64,000 nt of DNA, taken from Rhizobium sp. CFBP 8762 (lineage in GTDB: Bacteria; Pseudomonadota; Alphaproteobacteria; Rhizobiales; Rhizobiaceae). The notes beneath the pieces were generated by a model. The model had not been told where the DNA came from. It saw nothing but the letters and a program-made list of their open reading frames with translations, and did not search any database. The DNA is taken from NCBI RefSeq assembly GCF_014841565.1, contig NZ_JACYUD010000002.1, positions 228,628-292,627 on the forward strand. Reading direction: 5' to 3'. Both the position numbers and the translations under genes were made by a program. Shown one piece after another: positions 18,156 through 27,379 of this stretch (positions are counted from its first letter, which is position 1; every line of letters begins with the position of its first letter).

Positions 18156-19160
18156 TCACGCCACCTCGGGCATGTTGCCAATTTGAATGGCTGGCGTTTT
18201 TCGCCACCGCCTTTTGGAGGCGTAAACCAGCAACCTTTGCAGCACAATGAACACAAAAAGCAGGCCGCCGATGACAATTTTCGTCCACCAGCTTGAGAGT
18301 GTGCCATCAAACACGATGTAGGTTTGGATCAACCCCTGAATCATAACGCCCACGAATGTCCCGATGATAAATCCGGAGCCGCCTGAAAGCAGCGTTCCGC
18401 CGATTACCACCGCTGCGATGGTATCCAGTTCAACCCCCACTGCGGCCAGCGGATACCCCGCAGACGTATAGAGCGAAAAGACGATGCCGGATAATCCCGC
18501 CAGAAAACTGGACAGAGCGTAGATCAATATCGTCGTGCGGGCAGCCGGTACACCCAACAGATTGGCTGAGGTCGCATTGCCCCCGAGCGCAAAAACATAG
18601 GACCCAAACCGTGTGCGGTGCGCCAGTATGGTGCCCACAACAAAAACCGCTACCATGATCAGACCAATCACGCTTAACCGGCCTCCCCCGGGCAAGCGGT
18701 AGGATAGACTGGTTACCGTGCTGTAGAACTCGTGGTTGATGGGTATCGAGTCCCGTGTCAGCACCGAGGCTGCCCCGCGTGCCAGAAACATGCCTGCCAA
18801 TGTGACGATAAATGACGGCACATTCATATAATGAATCATGGCTCCCATCAGCGCGCCAAAAGCAGCGGCCAGCGCCAGGGCCAGCGTGAAGGCGATCAAC
18901 GGATGCACATTGTATCGGGTAATTAGAATTGCCAGCAAAACGCCTGTGAAAGCGATGACGGAGCCGACTGACAGATCAATGCCGCCCGACAGGATGACAA
19001 ACGTCATACCAACGGCCACAATGCCTAGAAATGCGTTGTCTGTCAGAAAGTTTCCCAGCACCCGCGTGGACCACATATTGGGAAACTGCCAGACGCAAAC
19101 AGCGTAAGCGATAAGGAAGATGGACAGGGTCGCAGCCAGAGGCCACAAGCGCGGGCTCAT
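18156..19160 (-). CDS. yjfF: Sugar ABC transporter permease YjfF-like
   Basis: 334 residues, RbsC-type permease with about 9-10 helices. GMTFVILSGGIDLSVGSVIAF is the RbsC/YjfF signature, and NVPSFIVTLAGMFLARGAA and VVIGGTLLSGGSGFIIGT follow. Fourth gene of a ytfQ-ytfR-ytfT-yjfF arrangement, the E. coli galactofuranose importer order. The start codon overlaps the ytfT stop. Confidence 0.9.
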   Translation of the reverse strand: MSPRLWPLAATLSIFLIAYAVCVWQFPNMWSTRVLGNFLTDNAFLGIVAVGMTFVILSGGIDLSVGSVIAFTGVLLAILITRYNVHPLIAFTLALALAAAFGALMGAMIHYMNVPSFIVTLAGMFLARGAASVLTRDSIPINHEFYSTVTSLSYRLPGGGRLSVIGLIMVAVFVVGTILAHRTRFGSYVFALGGNATSANLLGVPAARTTILIYALSSFLAGLSGIVFSLYTSAGYPLAAVGVELDTIAAVVIGGTLLSGGSGFIIGTFVGVMIQGLIQTYIVFDGTLSSWWTKIVIGGLLFVFIVLQRLLVYASKRRWRKTPAIQIGNMPEVA

Positions 19161-20164
19161 GATGTTTTCTCCCCGGGTGCCGGAACTGCCGTAGGCGCGG
19201 GCGTCGGTCGCATGAAGGTGAGGATATTGCCAACTATCGGTGATTGAACCATCAGGATAACAATCACCACGAAAGCTTTAACAATCAGGTTGAACTCCGA
19301 CGGGAAACCGGACAGCAGAATGCCCGTATTCATTCCCTGAATGATCAGAGCCCCCAGAACCGAAAGCGGAATGGAAAATCGCCCGCCGAGCAGCGACGTG
19401 CCGCCGATCACCACTGCCAAAATGGCATCGAGTTCCAGCCAAAGCCCCGCATTATTGGCATCTGCGCCACGAATATCAGCCGCTGCGATTAGTCCTGCAA
19501 TCGATGCACACAGCCCGCAAAACGCATAGACGCCGATTAACAAGGTTTTCGACCGCAGCCCGGCATAGGTGGACGCGGACCGGTTCACGCCGATGGATTC
19601 AATGAATAGACCAAGCGCCGTCCGTCTCATGATCAGCGTTGCGACCACCATCAGCACACCGGCAATGACGACCGGCATGGGAATGGTCAGCAGCGCTCCA
19701 GAGCCAATATAAATCAGTCCGGGGTCGTTGAAAGTAACGATCCTGCCCTCTGTCATCAACTGCGCGATGCCTCGTCCCGCGACCATTAAAATCAGCGTGG
19801 CGATGATGGGCTGGAGATCAAGGACCGCCACAAGAAACCCGTTCCAGAGCCCGCACAGCAAGCCAATACCCAACGCCGCCAGAATAACGATGCCGAGCGG
19901 CTGCCCGCTCTGGATCAAGCTGGCGGCCACCGCGCCCGCAACCGCCATAACCGCGCCGACCGAAAGATCAACGCCTTTGGTCGCAATCACCGCCGTCATG
20001 CCCACCGCCAGAATGGCCACCGGTGCGCCGCGATTGAACACGTCAATGAGGCTGCCAAAAAGCCGGCCATCCTGAATCGAGATCGTGAAGAAGCCGCGAA
20101 ACAGCGCAAAGTTCAGCAGAAGCACGATGAGAAACGCAATATATTGAGGTTTGATCCACTTCAT
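19157..20164 (-). CDS. ytfT: Sugar ABC transporter permease YtfT-like
   Basis: 335 residues, RbsC-type permease. GMTAVIATKGVDLSVGAVMAV and IGVNRSASTYAGLRSKTLLI match YtfT. It forms a heterodimeric channel with the next permease. Overlaps both neighbouring genes by 4 bases, showing translational coupling. Confidence 0.9.
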   Translation of the reverse strand: MKWIKPQYIAFLIVLLLNFALFRGFFTISIQDGRLFGSLIDVFNRGAPVAILAVGMTAVIATKGVDLSVGAVMAVAGAVAASLIQSGQPLGIVILAALGIGLLCGLWNGFLVAVLDLQPIIATLILMVAGRGIAQLMTEGRIVTFNDPGLIYIGSGALLTIPMPVVIAGVLMVVATLIMRRTALGLFIESIGVNRSASTYAGLRSKTLLIGVYAFCGLCASIAGLIAAADIRGADANNAGLWLELDAILAVVIGGTSLLGGRFSIPLSVLGALIIQGMNTGILLSGFPSEFNLIVKAFVVIVILMVQSPIVGNILTFMRPTPAPTAVPAPGEKTS

Positions 20165-21696
20165 GCGGCAACCTCACCGGGTTCGGCGGCAATCGCCTTC
20201 ATGATTGATGCGGTCGACACGTCCTCTTGGGTCAGCTCGCGCACCACCTGCCTGTCCCGCAACACCAGCACACGGGAACTATACGCAACGATTTCTTCCA
20301 GTTCCGACGAGATGACAAACAGCGACAGCCCCTCATCGCAGAGGCGATTGATCATACGAATGATTTCAGCATGGGCACCCACGTCGATACCACGGGTCGG
20401 CTCATCCAGAATGAGAAAGCGCGGTTCTGTCGCCAGCCAGCGCGCCAGAATCACCTTCTGCTGGTTGCCGCCGGATAGCAGTTTTATGGGCTGCTCCACG
20501 CTCGCGGTGCGGATATCCAGCGCTTTGACGAACTTGTCAGCCAAGTCAGCCTGTTCTTTGAACGACAGGGGCTTTGCCCATCCTCGACGTGCCTGCAGTG
20601 CCAGCATAATGTTTTCGCGCACCGTCAAATCCCCGAGGATTCCATCGGTTTTACGGTCCTCAGGACAGAAGCCAAAACCGAGCGCTATCGCATCGCGTGC
20701 CTGGCGCAGATGCACGGAACGACCATCGACTGTCGCGGAGCCGCTGTCCGGGCTGTCGATGCCAAACAGCAAACGCGCCATTTCCGTGCGTCCCGAACCC
20801 AGTAGTCCGGCGACACCGACCACTTCGCCACTGTGAACATTGAGATCGAACGGCGCAATCTTACCGGCCAGTCCATAACCTTGAAACGTTGCCAGCCGCT
20901 CACCGCGCGGGCGATCCTTGACGATGCGCATGGCACTTTCATGCTCCAGCGCGTGGCCCAGCATCATGGTCACCAACTCCATGCGCGTCAGATCACCAAT
21001 CGGTTTGCTGCCCACCAGTTTTCCGTTGCGCAGCACCGTCACCCGGTCTGCCAGCGCAAAAACCTGATCCATAAAATGGGTGATGAAGACGATGGCAAGC
21101 CCCTTGGCCCGCAATCGCCGAACAACGGTGAACAGCACGTCCACCTCTCGCGCATCAAGGCTGGCCGTTGGCTCATCCAAAATCAGCACTTTTCCAGAGA
21201 GATCAACAGCCCGGGCAATGGCAACGATCTGCTGTACCGCCACCGAGTAGCTCCCGAGATCGGCAGATACATCCAGCTTTTCCAATCCATACGGTTCAAG
21301 AATGCGCCGCGCATCGCGCTCCATCCGGCGCCGATCGACCAGGCCAAACCGGGTTGGCTGGCGTCCGATAAACAGGTTTTCGGCCACCGTCAGGTTCGGC
21401 AAGAGATTGACCTCCTGATACACCGTGCCGATACCCAGTTCCTGCGCATGAGCCGTGTCGCGCGGGGTCACGTCCACGCCGTCGATGCGGATGGTGCCGC
21501 TGTCATGGGTATACGCTCCGGTCAGGATCTTTATGAGCGTGGATTTGCCCGCACCATTTTCGCCCAGCAGCGCATGCACTTCGCCCGGCATCAAGGTTAA
21601 ACCGACCCGATCCAGAACGCGTGTCGTCAGAAATGATTTCGTTATCGAGTCAGCGGTTAAAACCGGCGAGGCTGTGGGCATAATCTGCTCTTGCAT
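20161..21696 (-). CDS. ytfR: Sugar ABC transporter ATPase, two-domain (YtfR-like)
   Basis: 511 residues, tandem ATPase of the RbsA/MglA type. The N-terminal half has GENGAGKST, a divergent signature LGSYSVAVQQ and LILDEPTASLD; the C-terminal half has a degenerate Walker A GLLGSGRTE, the signature LSGGNQQKV and LILDEPTRGIDVG. Degeneracy of the second Walker A is normal in this family. Start at 21696 (MQEQIMPT) because GGAAGG lies 8 bases upstream; in-frame starts at 21723 and 21681 are possible. Confidence 0.92.
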   Translation of the reverse strand: MQEQIMPTASPVLTADSITKSFLTTRVLDRVGLTLMPGEVHALLGENGAGKSTLIKILTGAYTHDSGTIRIDGVDVTPRDTAHAQELGIGTVYQEVNLLPNLTVAENLFIGRQPTRFGLVDRRRMERDARRILEPYGLEKLDVSADLGSYSVAVQQIVAIARAVDLSGKVLILDEPTASLDAREVDVLFTVVRRLRAKGLAIVFITHFMDQVFALADRVTVLRNGKLVGSKPIGDLTRMELVTMMLGHALEHESAMRIVKDRPRGERLATFQGYGLAGKIAPFDLNVHSGEVVGVAGLLGSGRTEMARLLFGIDSPDSGSATVDGRSVHLRQARDAIALGFGFCPEDRKTDGILGDLTVRENIMLALQARRGWAKPLSFKEQADLADKFVKALDIRTASVEQPIKLLSGGNQQKVILARWLATEPRFLILDEPTRGIDVGAHAEIIRMINRLCDEGLSLFVISSELEEIVAYSSRVLVLRDRQVVRELTQEDVSTASIMKAIAAEPGEVAA

Positions 21697-21789
21697 GAAG
21701 CATGCCTTCCAATGGTCCAGCATGCGAAACCAAAGACAAAAAGCGAAACGGCCTGCCGATACAGGCAGGCCGCCGTCAACACGTCTGTA

Positions 21790-22755
21790 TTAGTAGCCCA
21801 GTCCCTTGCGGGCTTCGTATTGGCCCTTTGGATCATCCGACGCGGTAAACAGCTTGGATTCCGTCACGATGGACTTCTGCGCAACTGTCTTGTCCTTTTT
21901 GTAAGCTTCCAGCGCATCGAAGGCAGGCCCGGCCATGTTGGGTGTCAACTCGACGGTCGCGTTGGCTTCCCCATTGGCAATGGCCTGGAAAATATCCGGC
22001 ACACCATCAATCGATACCACCAGAATATCGGTTCCGGGTTTCAGCCCAGCATCCTTGATGGCCTGAATAGCGCCGACCGCCATGTCATCATTATGGGCGT
22101 AAAGCGCACAGATATCCTTGCCGCCATTGTGCGCTTTGATGAAGCTTTCCATGACTTCCTTGCCCTTGGAGCGGGTAAAGTCGCCTGTCTGGCTGGCAAT
22201 AACCTTGATATTGGATGTTGCGCCGACCGTATCGTCAAAGCCCTTTTTGCGGTTAATGGCTGGGCTGGACCCAACCGTTCCCTCAAGCTCCACGACATTG
22301 CAGGCCTTGCTTCCGACATTGTCCACCAGCCACTTGCCAGCAACCGCGCCTTCTTTCACCTGATCAGAGGCAACTGCTGCGAGATACAAATCCTCAGGCG
22401 CATCAATGCCGCGATCCAGCAGAACGACCGGAATTTCCGCGTCCTTGGCTTCTGCCAGCACGTCGTTCCAGCCGGTGGCCACCACAGGCGCCAGCAGAAT
22501 GGCGTCTACGCCCTGCGCAATGAACCCACGGATGGCCTTGATCTGGTTTTCCTGCTTCTGCTGCGCATCCGCAAACTTGAGATCAACGCCACGCTTTTCC
22601 GCCTCTTGGCGTGTTACGGCGGTTTCAGCTGCGCGCCAGCCGGATTCCGAGCCGACCTGAGAGAAGCCGACTGTCATTTTATCCTGTGCCAGCGTTGCGC
22701 TGGCAAAGCCGCAGATGACTACGCTACCCAGCAATATATGCTTCAATACATTCAT
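21790..22755 (-). CDS. ytfQ: Galactofuranose-type sugar-binding protein (YtfQ-like)
   Basis: 321 residues. Signal peptide about 1-23 (ending ASATLA). The mature protein follows E. coli YtfQ closely: TVGFSQVGSESGWRAAET, IAPVVATGW-like LAPVVATGWNDVL, RSKGKEVMESFIKA, VYAHNDDM-like YAHNDDMAVGAIQAIKDA and DGVPDIFQAI. YtfQ binds galactofuranose and galactopyranose in the periplasm. ATG 22755 has GGGAGGAAA upstream; the longer frame to 22827 is rejected. 93 bases separate it from ytfR. Confidence 0.93.
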   Translation of the reverse strand: MNVLKHILLGSVVICGFASATLAQDKMTVGFSQVGSESGWRAAETAVTRQEAEKRGVDLKFADAQQKQENQIKAIRGFIAQGVDAILLAPVVATGWNDVLAEAKDAEIPVVLLDRGIDAPEDLYLAAVASDQVKEGAVAGKWLVDNVGSKACNVVELEGTVGSSPAINRKKGFDDTVGATSNIKVIASQTGDFTRSKGKEVMESFIKAHNGGKDICALYAHNDDMAVGAIQAIKDAGLKPGTDILVVSIDGVPDIFQAIANGEANATVELTPNMAGPAFDALEAYKKDKTVAQKSIVTESKLFTASDDPKGQYEARKGLGY

Positions 22756-22842
22756 GATGTTTCCTCCCTTGAACGATGCCCTTGGGCAGAACCAAGGCCA
22801 TTTCACGGTTACAAGCTCCTCAGCCACCGTGGGAAGATGTGA

Positions 22843-22855
22843 TCATATAGTATGA
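22843..22855. promoter_or_regulatory. Palindromic operator candidate upstream of ytfQ
   Basis: Perfect palindrome TCATA-TAG-TATGA in the AT-rich promoter region 90 bases upstream of the ytfQ start. The size and spacing fit a GntR- or LacI-type repressor site. No cognate regulator gene is adjacent; assignment is inference. Confidence 0.4.
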
Positions 22856-22926
22856 CAAAATACAAGAGCCTCTCAAAATTTATGGGGTGATAAAACGGTT
22901 GCTCTCGCGCTTCAACTGTATCGTTG

Positions 22927-24375
22927 TCAGGTACCACAAAAGGTCTGCAACACACGTTCATCCGTTCGAGGTGGTGCTTGATAGTCGGCGTATTCCGTCT
23001 GGGCTTCATAAGGGTGCGCCAGCACGTCGACCAGTTTGTGAAACAGCGACAGATCACCGCCCAGCGCTGCCTGTATCGCCTGCTCGATGCGATGGTTGCG
23101 CGGGATATAGACTGGATTGACGCTCTCCATTTTTTCCCGTCGGACCAAATCAATCTCAGGTTCCAACGCAAGGCGTGCCTGATACAGTGCGGCCCATTCC
23201 GTCAAAGCAGGTCGCTCCGATGTAAAGGCTGCAAATGCCGATGATCCTGCCGACAGAGCACGGAAACTCAAAGTGAAATCAGCTTGATCATCAAACATCG
23301 CCTGCAAGCCCTGTTCAATCAGGCTGCGGTCATCATCTCTTTCAGTCATCAGGCCGAGTTTTTGACGAAAGCCGTCCAGCCAATACGCTTGATAGGCTGG
23401 AGCAAACCCGACGACCACAGGATTTGCCAGCGCCACTGCTTCATCGATATCGTCAGCCAAGATGGGCAACAGGGCCTCTGCCAATCGTGCCAAATTCCAC
23501 TGCGCAATACCCGGCTGATTTTGGTAGGCATAGCGTCCGCCACTGTCAATTGCGCTGTAAACCGTCGTCGGATCATACTGATCCATAAATGCGCAGGGTC
23601 CAAAATCTATCGTTTCGCCAGCCACCGACATATTGTCCGTATTCATGACACCATGAATGAACCCGACCTGCATCCAACGCGCGACGAGATAGGCCTGACG
23701 GTCGATAATCGCCTTGAGCAAATTGAGATAGGGTTGGGGCGTATCCGCCACCTCCGGATAATGCCGCTGAATAACGTAGTCCGATAGCTGCCTCAGCGCA
23801 TCCGCATCCTGTCGGGCAGCGAAGAACTGAAACGTACCAACGCGGATATGGCTGCTGGCAACACGTGTGACCACAGCACCGGGCAAAGTCTGCTCACGGT
23901 AAACCGGTTCGCCGGTTAACACAGCCGCAAGCGCGCGAGTTGAAGGGATTCCCAACGCGTACATTGCCTCGCTAACGCAATATTCGCGAAGAACTGGGCC
24001 AAGTGCCGCACGCCCATCCCCACCCCGGGAATAAAACGTCTCCCCTGCCCCCTTTAACTGAATATCCCGGCGTTGATCTGACCGATCAATAACTTCACCC
24101 AGAAGCACCGCCCGACCGTCGCCAAGCTGTGGCACGAAATTTCCAAATTGATGGCCCGCATAGGCCATAGCAAGCGGGTCTGCACCCTCGGGCTTTACGC
24201 TGCCTGAAAATAAGGCAGCAAGATCCTGATCCGTCGAGTTCCCAACGTTCAACCCGAGTTCTAATGCCAGAGTTTCATTGAATTTAATAAGGGTTGGACT
24301 GTTAGGACCAGAGACGTCCATCCGGCTGAAAAAGGTGTCCGGGAGTCTTGCGTAACTGTTGTCGAACGAAAACAT
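22927..24375 (-). CDS. selO: Protein adenylyltransferase SelO (YdiU family)
   Basis: 482 residues, full-length SelO. YAGHQFGNFVPQLGDGRA, LKGAGETFYSRGGDGRAALG (nucleotide-binding loop), IPSTRALAAV, GFIHGVMNTDNMSVAGE (metal-binding Asn/Asp) and IDFGPCAFMD are all present. SelO is a pseudokinase-fold enzyme that AMPylates Ser, Thr and Tyr of target proteins, linked to oxidative stress. It ends LQTFCGT, keeping the C-terminal Cys used for redox control in place of selenocysteine. Monocistronic. Confidence 0.96.
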   Translation of the reverse strand: MFSFDNSYARLPDTFFSRMDVSGPNSPTLIKFNETLALELGLNVGNSTDQDLAALFSGSVKPEGADPLAMAYAGHQFGNFVPQLGDGRAVLLGEVIDRSDQRRDIQLKGAGETFYSRGGDGRAALGPVLREYCVSEAMYALGIPSTRALAAVLTGEPVYREQTLPGAVVTRVASSHIRVGTFQFFAARQDADALRQLSDYVIQRHYPEVADTPQPYLNLLKAIIDRQAYLVARWMQVGFIHGVMNTDNMSVAGETIDFGPCAFMDQYDPTTVYSAIDSGGRYAYQNQPGIAQWNLARLAEALLPILADDIDEAVALANPVVVGFAPAYQAYWLDGFRQKLGLMTERDDDRSLIEQGLQAMFDDQADFTLSFRALSAGSSAFAAFTSERPALTEWAALYQARLALEPEIDLVRREKMESVNPVYIPRNHRIEQAIQAALGGDLSLFHKLVDVLAHPYEAQTEYADYQAPPRTDERVLQTFCGT

Positions 24376-24550
24376 CCGTCATCCCCTCGTTTCATTTGAG
24401 CCCTTATATGGAGTCGAAAACGAGGAACTCAAATTGTTTGTTGGAAGCTTCAAAAGTGGCGTTAATGACAAACAGGATTTTAGGGCGATGCAATAGCAAA
24501 CTTTGGATTTAAGCACCACACGCCGAAAAGAACATTGTCTACATAACACG

Positions 24551-24576
24551 CAAAAACCCCGCTAATTTTAGCGGGG
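24551..24576 (-). terminator. Terminator of the first porin gene
   Basis: Perfect 8-bp stem CCCCGCTA (24557-24564) / TAGCGGGG (24569-24576), loop ATTT, followed on the minus strand by TTTTT. It lies 38 bases past the stop of the gene ending at 24614. Confidence 0.9.
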
Positions 24577-24613
24577 TCTCTCCAAGCCGACTTAAACTAA
24601 TGATATACGGAAA

Positions 24614-25267
24614 TCAGAACTTCCAGCTGACGCCTGCACCCACTGTGTGCTTGTCTGCGTCAATTTCCGCGCCATCGATCATCTTATCACTGAAATCAGT
24701 GTAACGATATTCCACGCGACCGATAACATTGTCTGTAAAGGCTTGCTCAAAACCTGCACCAACCGTCCAACCGTTCAAGGTTTCTTTATGGCGCTCGGTA
24801 GAAAAAGCAGTGGTCGTGGAGTCCTCAAACTTTGTCATCGCCCAACCGGCTGTACCGTAAACGAGCGAGCGATCAAATGCGTATCCTGCACGGGCGCGCA
24901 CAGATGCCGACCATTTTAGTTCTGATTTGCTGGTTTCGCCTAAAGCTGAATAGGTTTCATCAGCCCAGTCCTTTACAAAATCACCTTCTACACCCGCAAC
25001 CCAAGGGCCGCTCTGCAAAAAGTTGTAACCGGCGTAGCCGCCCGCGAAAGCTCCGTTGAGCTTTTCCTTATCAGAAATTTCAGGTGTACGCGTCTCAAAT
25101 TTGTTCCAGGCGTAACCGGCAGTTGCGCCGACATAAGCGCCTGTCCAATCGTAAAACTCGGCAACTTCTTCGACCGGTGCAACAGGGGCCTCATAAACAA
25201 CGTCCGCCGCGAATGCAAATGTAGACGACAGCAGAAGTGTTGAAGCAGCCAGTGTCAAAATTTTCAT
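24614..25267 (-). CDS. Outer-membrane beta-barrel protein, Omp25/Omp31 family
   Basis: 217 residues. Signal peptide 1-20 (ending STFAFA). AEFYDWTGAYVGATAGYAW at the start of the mature chain, alternating strands, and a C-terminal VGAGVSWKF with the terminal Phe needed for barrel insertion are typical of the 8-strand Omp25/Omp31 proteins of Brucella and rhizobia. Tandem paralogue of the gene at 25435 but well diverged. Each has its own terminator, so they are separate transcription units. Likely structural/surface role. Confidence 0.9.
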   Translation of the reverse strand: MKILTLAASTLLLSSTFAFAADVVYEAPVAPVEEVAEFYDWTGAYVGATAGYAWNKFETRTPEISDKEKLNGAFAGGYAGYNFLQSGPWVAGVEGDFVKDWADETYSALGETSKSELKWSASVRARAGYAFDRSLVYGTAGWAMTKFEDSTTTAFSTERHKETLNGWTVGAGFEQAFTDNVIGRVEYRYTDFSDKMIDGAEIDADKHTVGAGVSWKF

Positions 25268-25387
25268 AACGAATCTCCTTTTGTGTTAGAGACTTCGCAT
25301 GTTTGCTTTGCAAGGGCTAGCTAAAACAACGCCATCAAAGTGCGCTAGATTTCTAATGTTGCATTTACGCAACTTTGGACCAAACGC

Positions 25388-25412
25388 AAAAAGGCGACCC
25401 AAAGGCCGCCTT
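25388..25412 (-). terminator. Terminator of the second porin gene
   Basis: On the minus strand AAGGCG (25412-25407) pairs with CGCCTT (25396-25391), then TTT. It lies 23 bases past the stop of the gene ending at 25435. Confidence 0.75.
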
Positions 25413-25434
25413 CCTGTAAATCTGCATGGCAGAA

Positions 25435-26097
25435 TTAGAACTTGTATGTCAGACCAACGCCAACAGTGTGCTTGTCAACATCAACGTTAACGCCGTCAAC
25501 GCCGAAGTTCTTGTCACCGTAGTCGGAGTAGCGGTATTCAACGCGAGCCAGAACGTTTTCTGTGAAGGCGTGCTCAACACCGGCACCAACTGTGTAGCCG
25601 TGGAATGTTTCTTTGTTCTTTACTTCGTCGCCAGTTACGTTGTTAAAGCCACGTGCTTCGATACGTGTTGTGGCATAACCACCGGTGGCGTAAACCATCG
25701 TGCGGTCCATCGTGTAACCCAAACGGGCGCGAACGGATGCGCTCCACTGTGCATCAAGAGCGATGCCCTGGCCCAGACCGTTCGAACGTGTATCATCACC
25801 CCAATCCTTCTGCATGTCGCCTTCGACACCCAGAACGAAGTTTGGAGCCAGCATTGCGTTGTAGCCAACGTGACCGCCGAGGAAGCCGCCGTCCAAATCG
25901 GTGTTACCGAACTCTGTGTTGGTGTCAGCGTTTACCCAACCGTAACCGCCCTGGGCACCAACGTAGAAGCCTGTCCAGTCGTAGAATGCAACAGTTTCAA
26001 CAACTGGTGCTGCTGGAACGTCCATAACAACGTCGGCAGCCTGAGCAACAGCCGTTGTCGAGATCAGTGCTGCAGTAATAAGGCCAAGTATTTTCAT
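25435..26097 (-). CDS. Outer-membrane beta-barrel protein, Omp25/Omp31 family
   Basis: 220 residues. Signal peptide about 1-20 (ending AVAQA). AFYDWTGFYVGAQGGYGWVN, GGFLGGHVGYN, NVLARVEYRYSDYGDKN and the terminal VGVGLTYKF are the family hallmarks. ATG 26097 has CAGGAGA upstream; an in-frame start at 26145 is rejected. Codon choice is very regular, as in highly expressed genes. A long AT-rich promoter region lies upstream. Confidence 0.92.
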   Translation of the reverse strand: MKILGLITAALISTTAVAQAADVVMDVPAAPVVETVAFYDWTGFYVGAQGGYGWVNADTNTEFGNTDLDGGFLGGHVGYNAMLAPNFVLGVEGDMQKDWGDDTRSNGLGQGIALDAQWSASVRARLGYTMDRTMVYATGGYATTRIEARGFNNVTGDEVKNKETFHGYTVGAGVEHAFTENVLARVEYRYSDYGDKNFGVDGVNVDVDKHTVGVGLTYKF

Positions 26098-26563
26098 GTT
26101 TACGTCTCCTGAATTTGTAAGACCTGATCTATCAGGGATTCGCAAACCGCGCTATGGTAAATGAGCAACACATACACGCAATGGATGTAAGTTATACCTA
26201 ATTTAGATATATCTTTGTGCTTTATTAACTGTGGGAAACGAGGAAAATCAGGCGGTTCGGCTGCGATATTCTTCATGATATTAACGATTTGACATCGATA
26301 AAATTATAGGAAAATTCGCTTGTATTCCTGTTGCGTCCTCGCAGGAATGCCTGTTTTCCAAGCTTTTAGTAACAAAGTTTGTAAAATCAATGCCTATTTG
26401 AATTTTTTTCAGACTTGCAACGAACGCGTTCAGCATGATGACAAGGTTGTCGATAGGAGGATAAAAGCTCCTTTTATGACATTCGTTTACGCACATTGTT
26501 CGTTCAAGCCCCATTCAGCCTAAATAAACCAAAGGTTGCAGTATTGTGACCAGATAGTGGCAT
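26098..26563. other. AT-rich intergenic region with the porin promoter
   Basis: 466 bases, visibly more AT-rich than the surroundings. It must contain the promoter of the minus-strand porin gene. Short open frames on both strands (26281-26514, 26320-26523) lack family resemblance and are not accepted. No repeat or riboswitch was recognised. Confidence 0.6.
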
Positions 26564-26959
26564 TTATTTGAAGCGTCCGCCACGATTCAATACTTCAATT
26601 TTGTAGCCGTCAGGATCGGTAACAAAAAAGAAGCGAGCAAATTTTTCTCTGCCGCACTGAAGCGTGCGCACGGGTCCGGGCTGAAGTCCGCTTTCAGTTA
26701 ATTCCCGATGTGCTTGATCGAGATCATCAACGGATACCGCCAGGTGCCCATAGCCATCTCCCATCACGTAAGGATCGGTACGGTCTTTGTTGACCGTCAA
26801 CTCGACTTCAAACTCGCTTTCAGCATTTGCCATGTAGATCAATGTGAAGGCGTCGAACTCCATACGTTCGACAACGCTCAGACCGAAAGCTTGTTGATAG
26901 AATGCAATTGACCGGCTCTCATCCAGAACGCGGATCATAGTGTGAATTGATTTTGCCAT
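26564..26959 (-). CDS. gloA: Glyoxalase I (lactoylglutathione lyase), VOC family
   Basis: 131 residues. SIHTMIRVLDESRSIAFYQ gives the first metal His, FEVELTVN the first Glu, GYGHLAVSVDDLD the second His and DPDGYKIEVLNR the second Glu: the four metal ligands of GloA. The enzyme isomerises the methylglyoxal-glutathione hemithioacetal to S-lactoylglutathione. ATG 26959 has a strong GGAGG; an upstream in-frame ATG at 27001 is unlikely. Confidence 0.93.
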   Translation of the reverse strand: MAKSIHTMIRVLDESRSIAFYQQAFGLSVVERMEFDAFTLIYMANAESEFEVELTVNKDRTDPYVMGDGYGHLAVSVDDLDQAHRELTESGLQPGPVRTLQCGREKFARFFFVTDPDGYKIEVLNRGGRFK

Positions 26960-27025
26960 GGTGGCCTCCGTAGGATCAAGAGGCACCTTTGCCCGATCCA
27001 AGCCACAACACGCAAGAGCGGCGCA

Positions 27026-27367
27026 CTACCAAAAATAATGGGATGGTTCAGGCAGATCGTGCACCGACATCCCATGGGCTTCACGCGCCATGCGACAGTC
27101 GTCGCCACCGGGCATACAGGCCCGGCAAACGTCGGGCCTTACATCATAGATACCACAGGCAGTCGTCTTGCCAATTTCGCCGACAAGGGCCATGCAACGC
27201 ACACCATCGCAACGCATGCCACCTTCATCTGCCGAAACCAGCGGAGCGGGAATTCGGTCCAGTTGCGCGTCGCTTTCCAGCGTAAATCGCGGCCAGTCCG
27301 ACGAATACGAACAACACGCACCGCAGGACTGGCAATCAAACGCGAGGCTTGTGCCCGACGTGTCCAT
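27026..27367 (-). CDS. YkgJ family cysteine-cluster protein
   Basis: 113 residues. CQSCGACC near the N-terminus, then MRCDGVRCMAL, CGIYDVRPDVCRAC and DDCRMAREAHG: the spaced Cys of the YkgJ/CxxCxxCC family, likely a zinc or Fe-S site. Function unknown. ATG 27367 preferred; TTG 27373 is in frame. It lies 12 bases downstream of a small gene on the same strand and is probably co-transcribed with it. Confidence 0.85.
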   Translation of the reverse strand: MDTSGTSLAFDCQSCGACCSYSSDWPRFTLESDAQLDRIPAPLVSADEGGMRCDGVRCMALVGEIGKTTACGIYDVRPDVCRACMPGGDDCRMAREAHGMSVHDLPEPSHYFW

Positions 27368-27379
27368 AAGCAAACGAAA

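Noticed and set aside
20833-21600. 255-codon plus-strand frame opposite ytfR
   Set aside because: Antisense to the strongly supported two-domain ATPase.
26281-26523. Overlapping short frames on both strands in AT-rich DNA
   Set aside because: No ribosome-binding site, no family pattern; AT-rich DNA gives such frames by chance.
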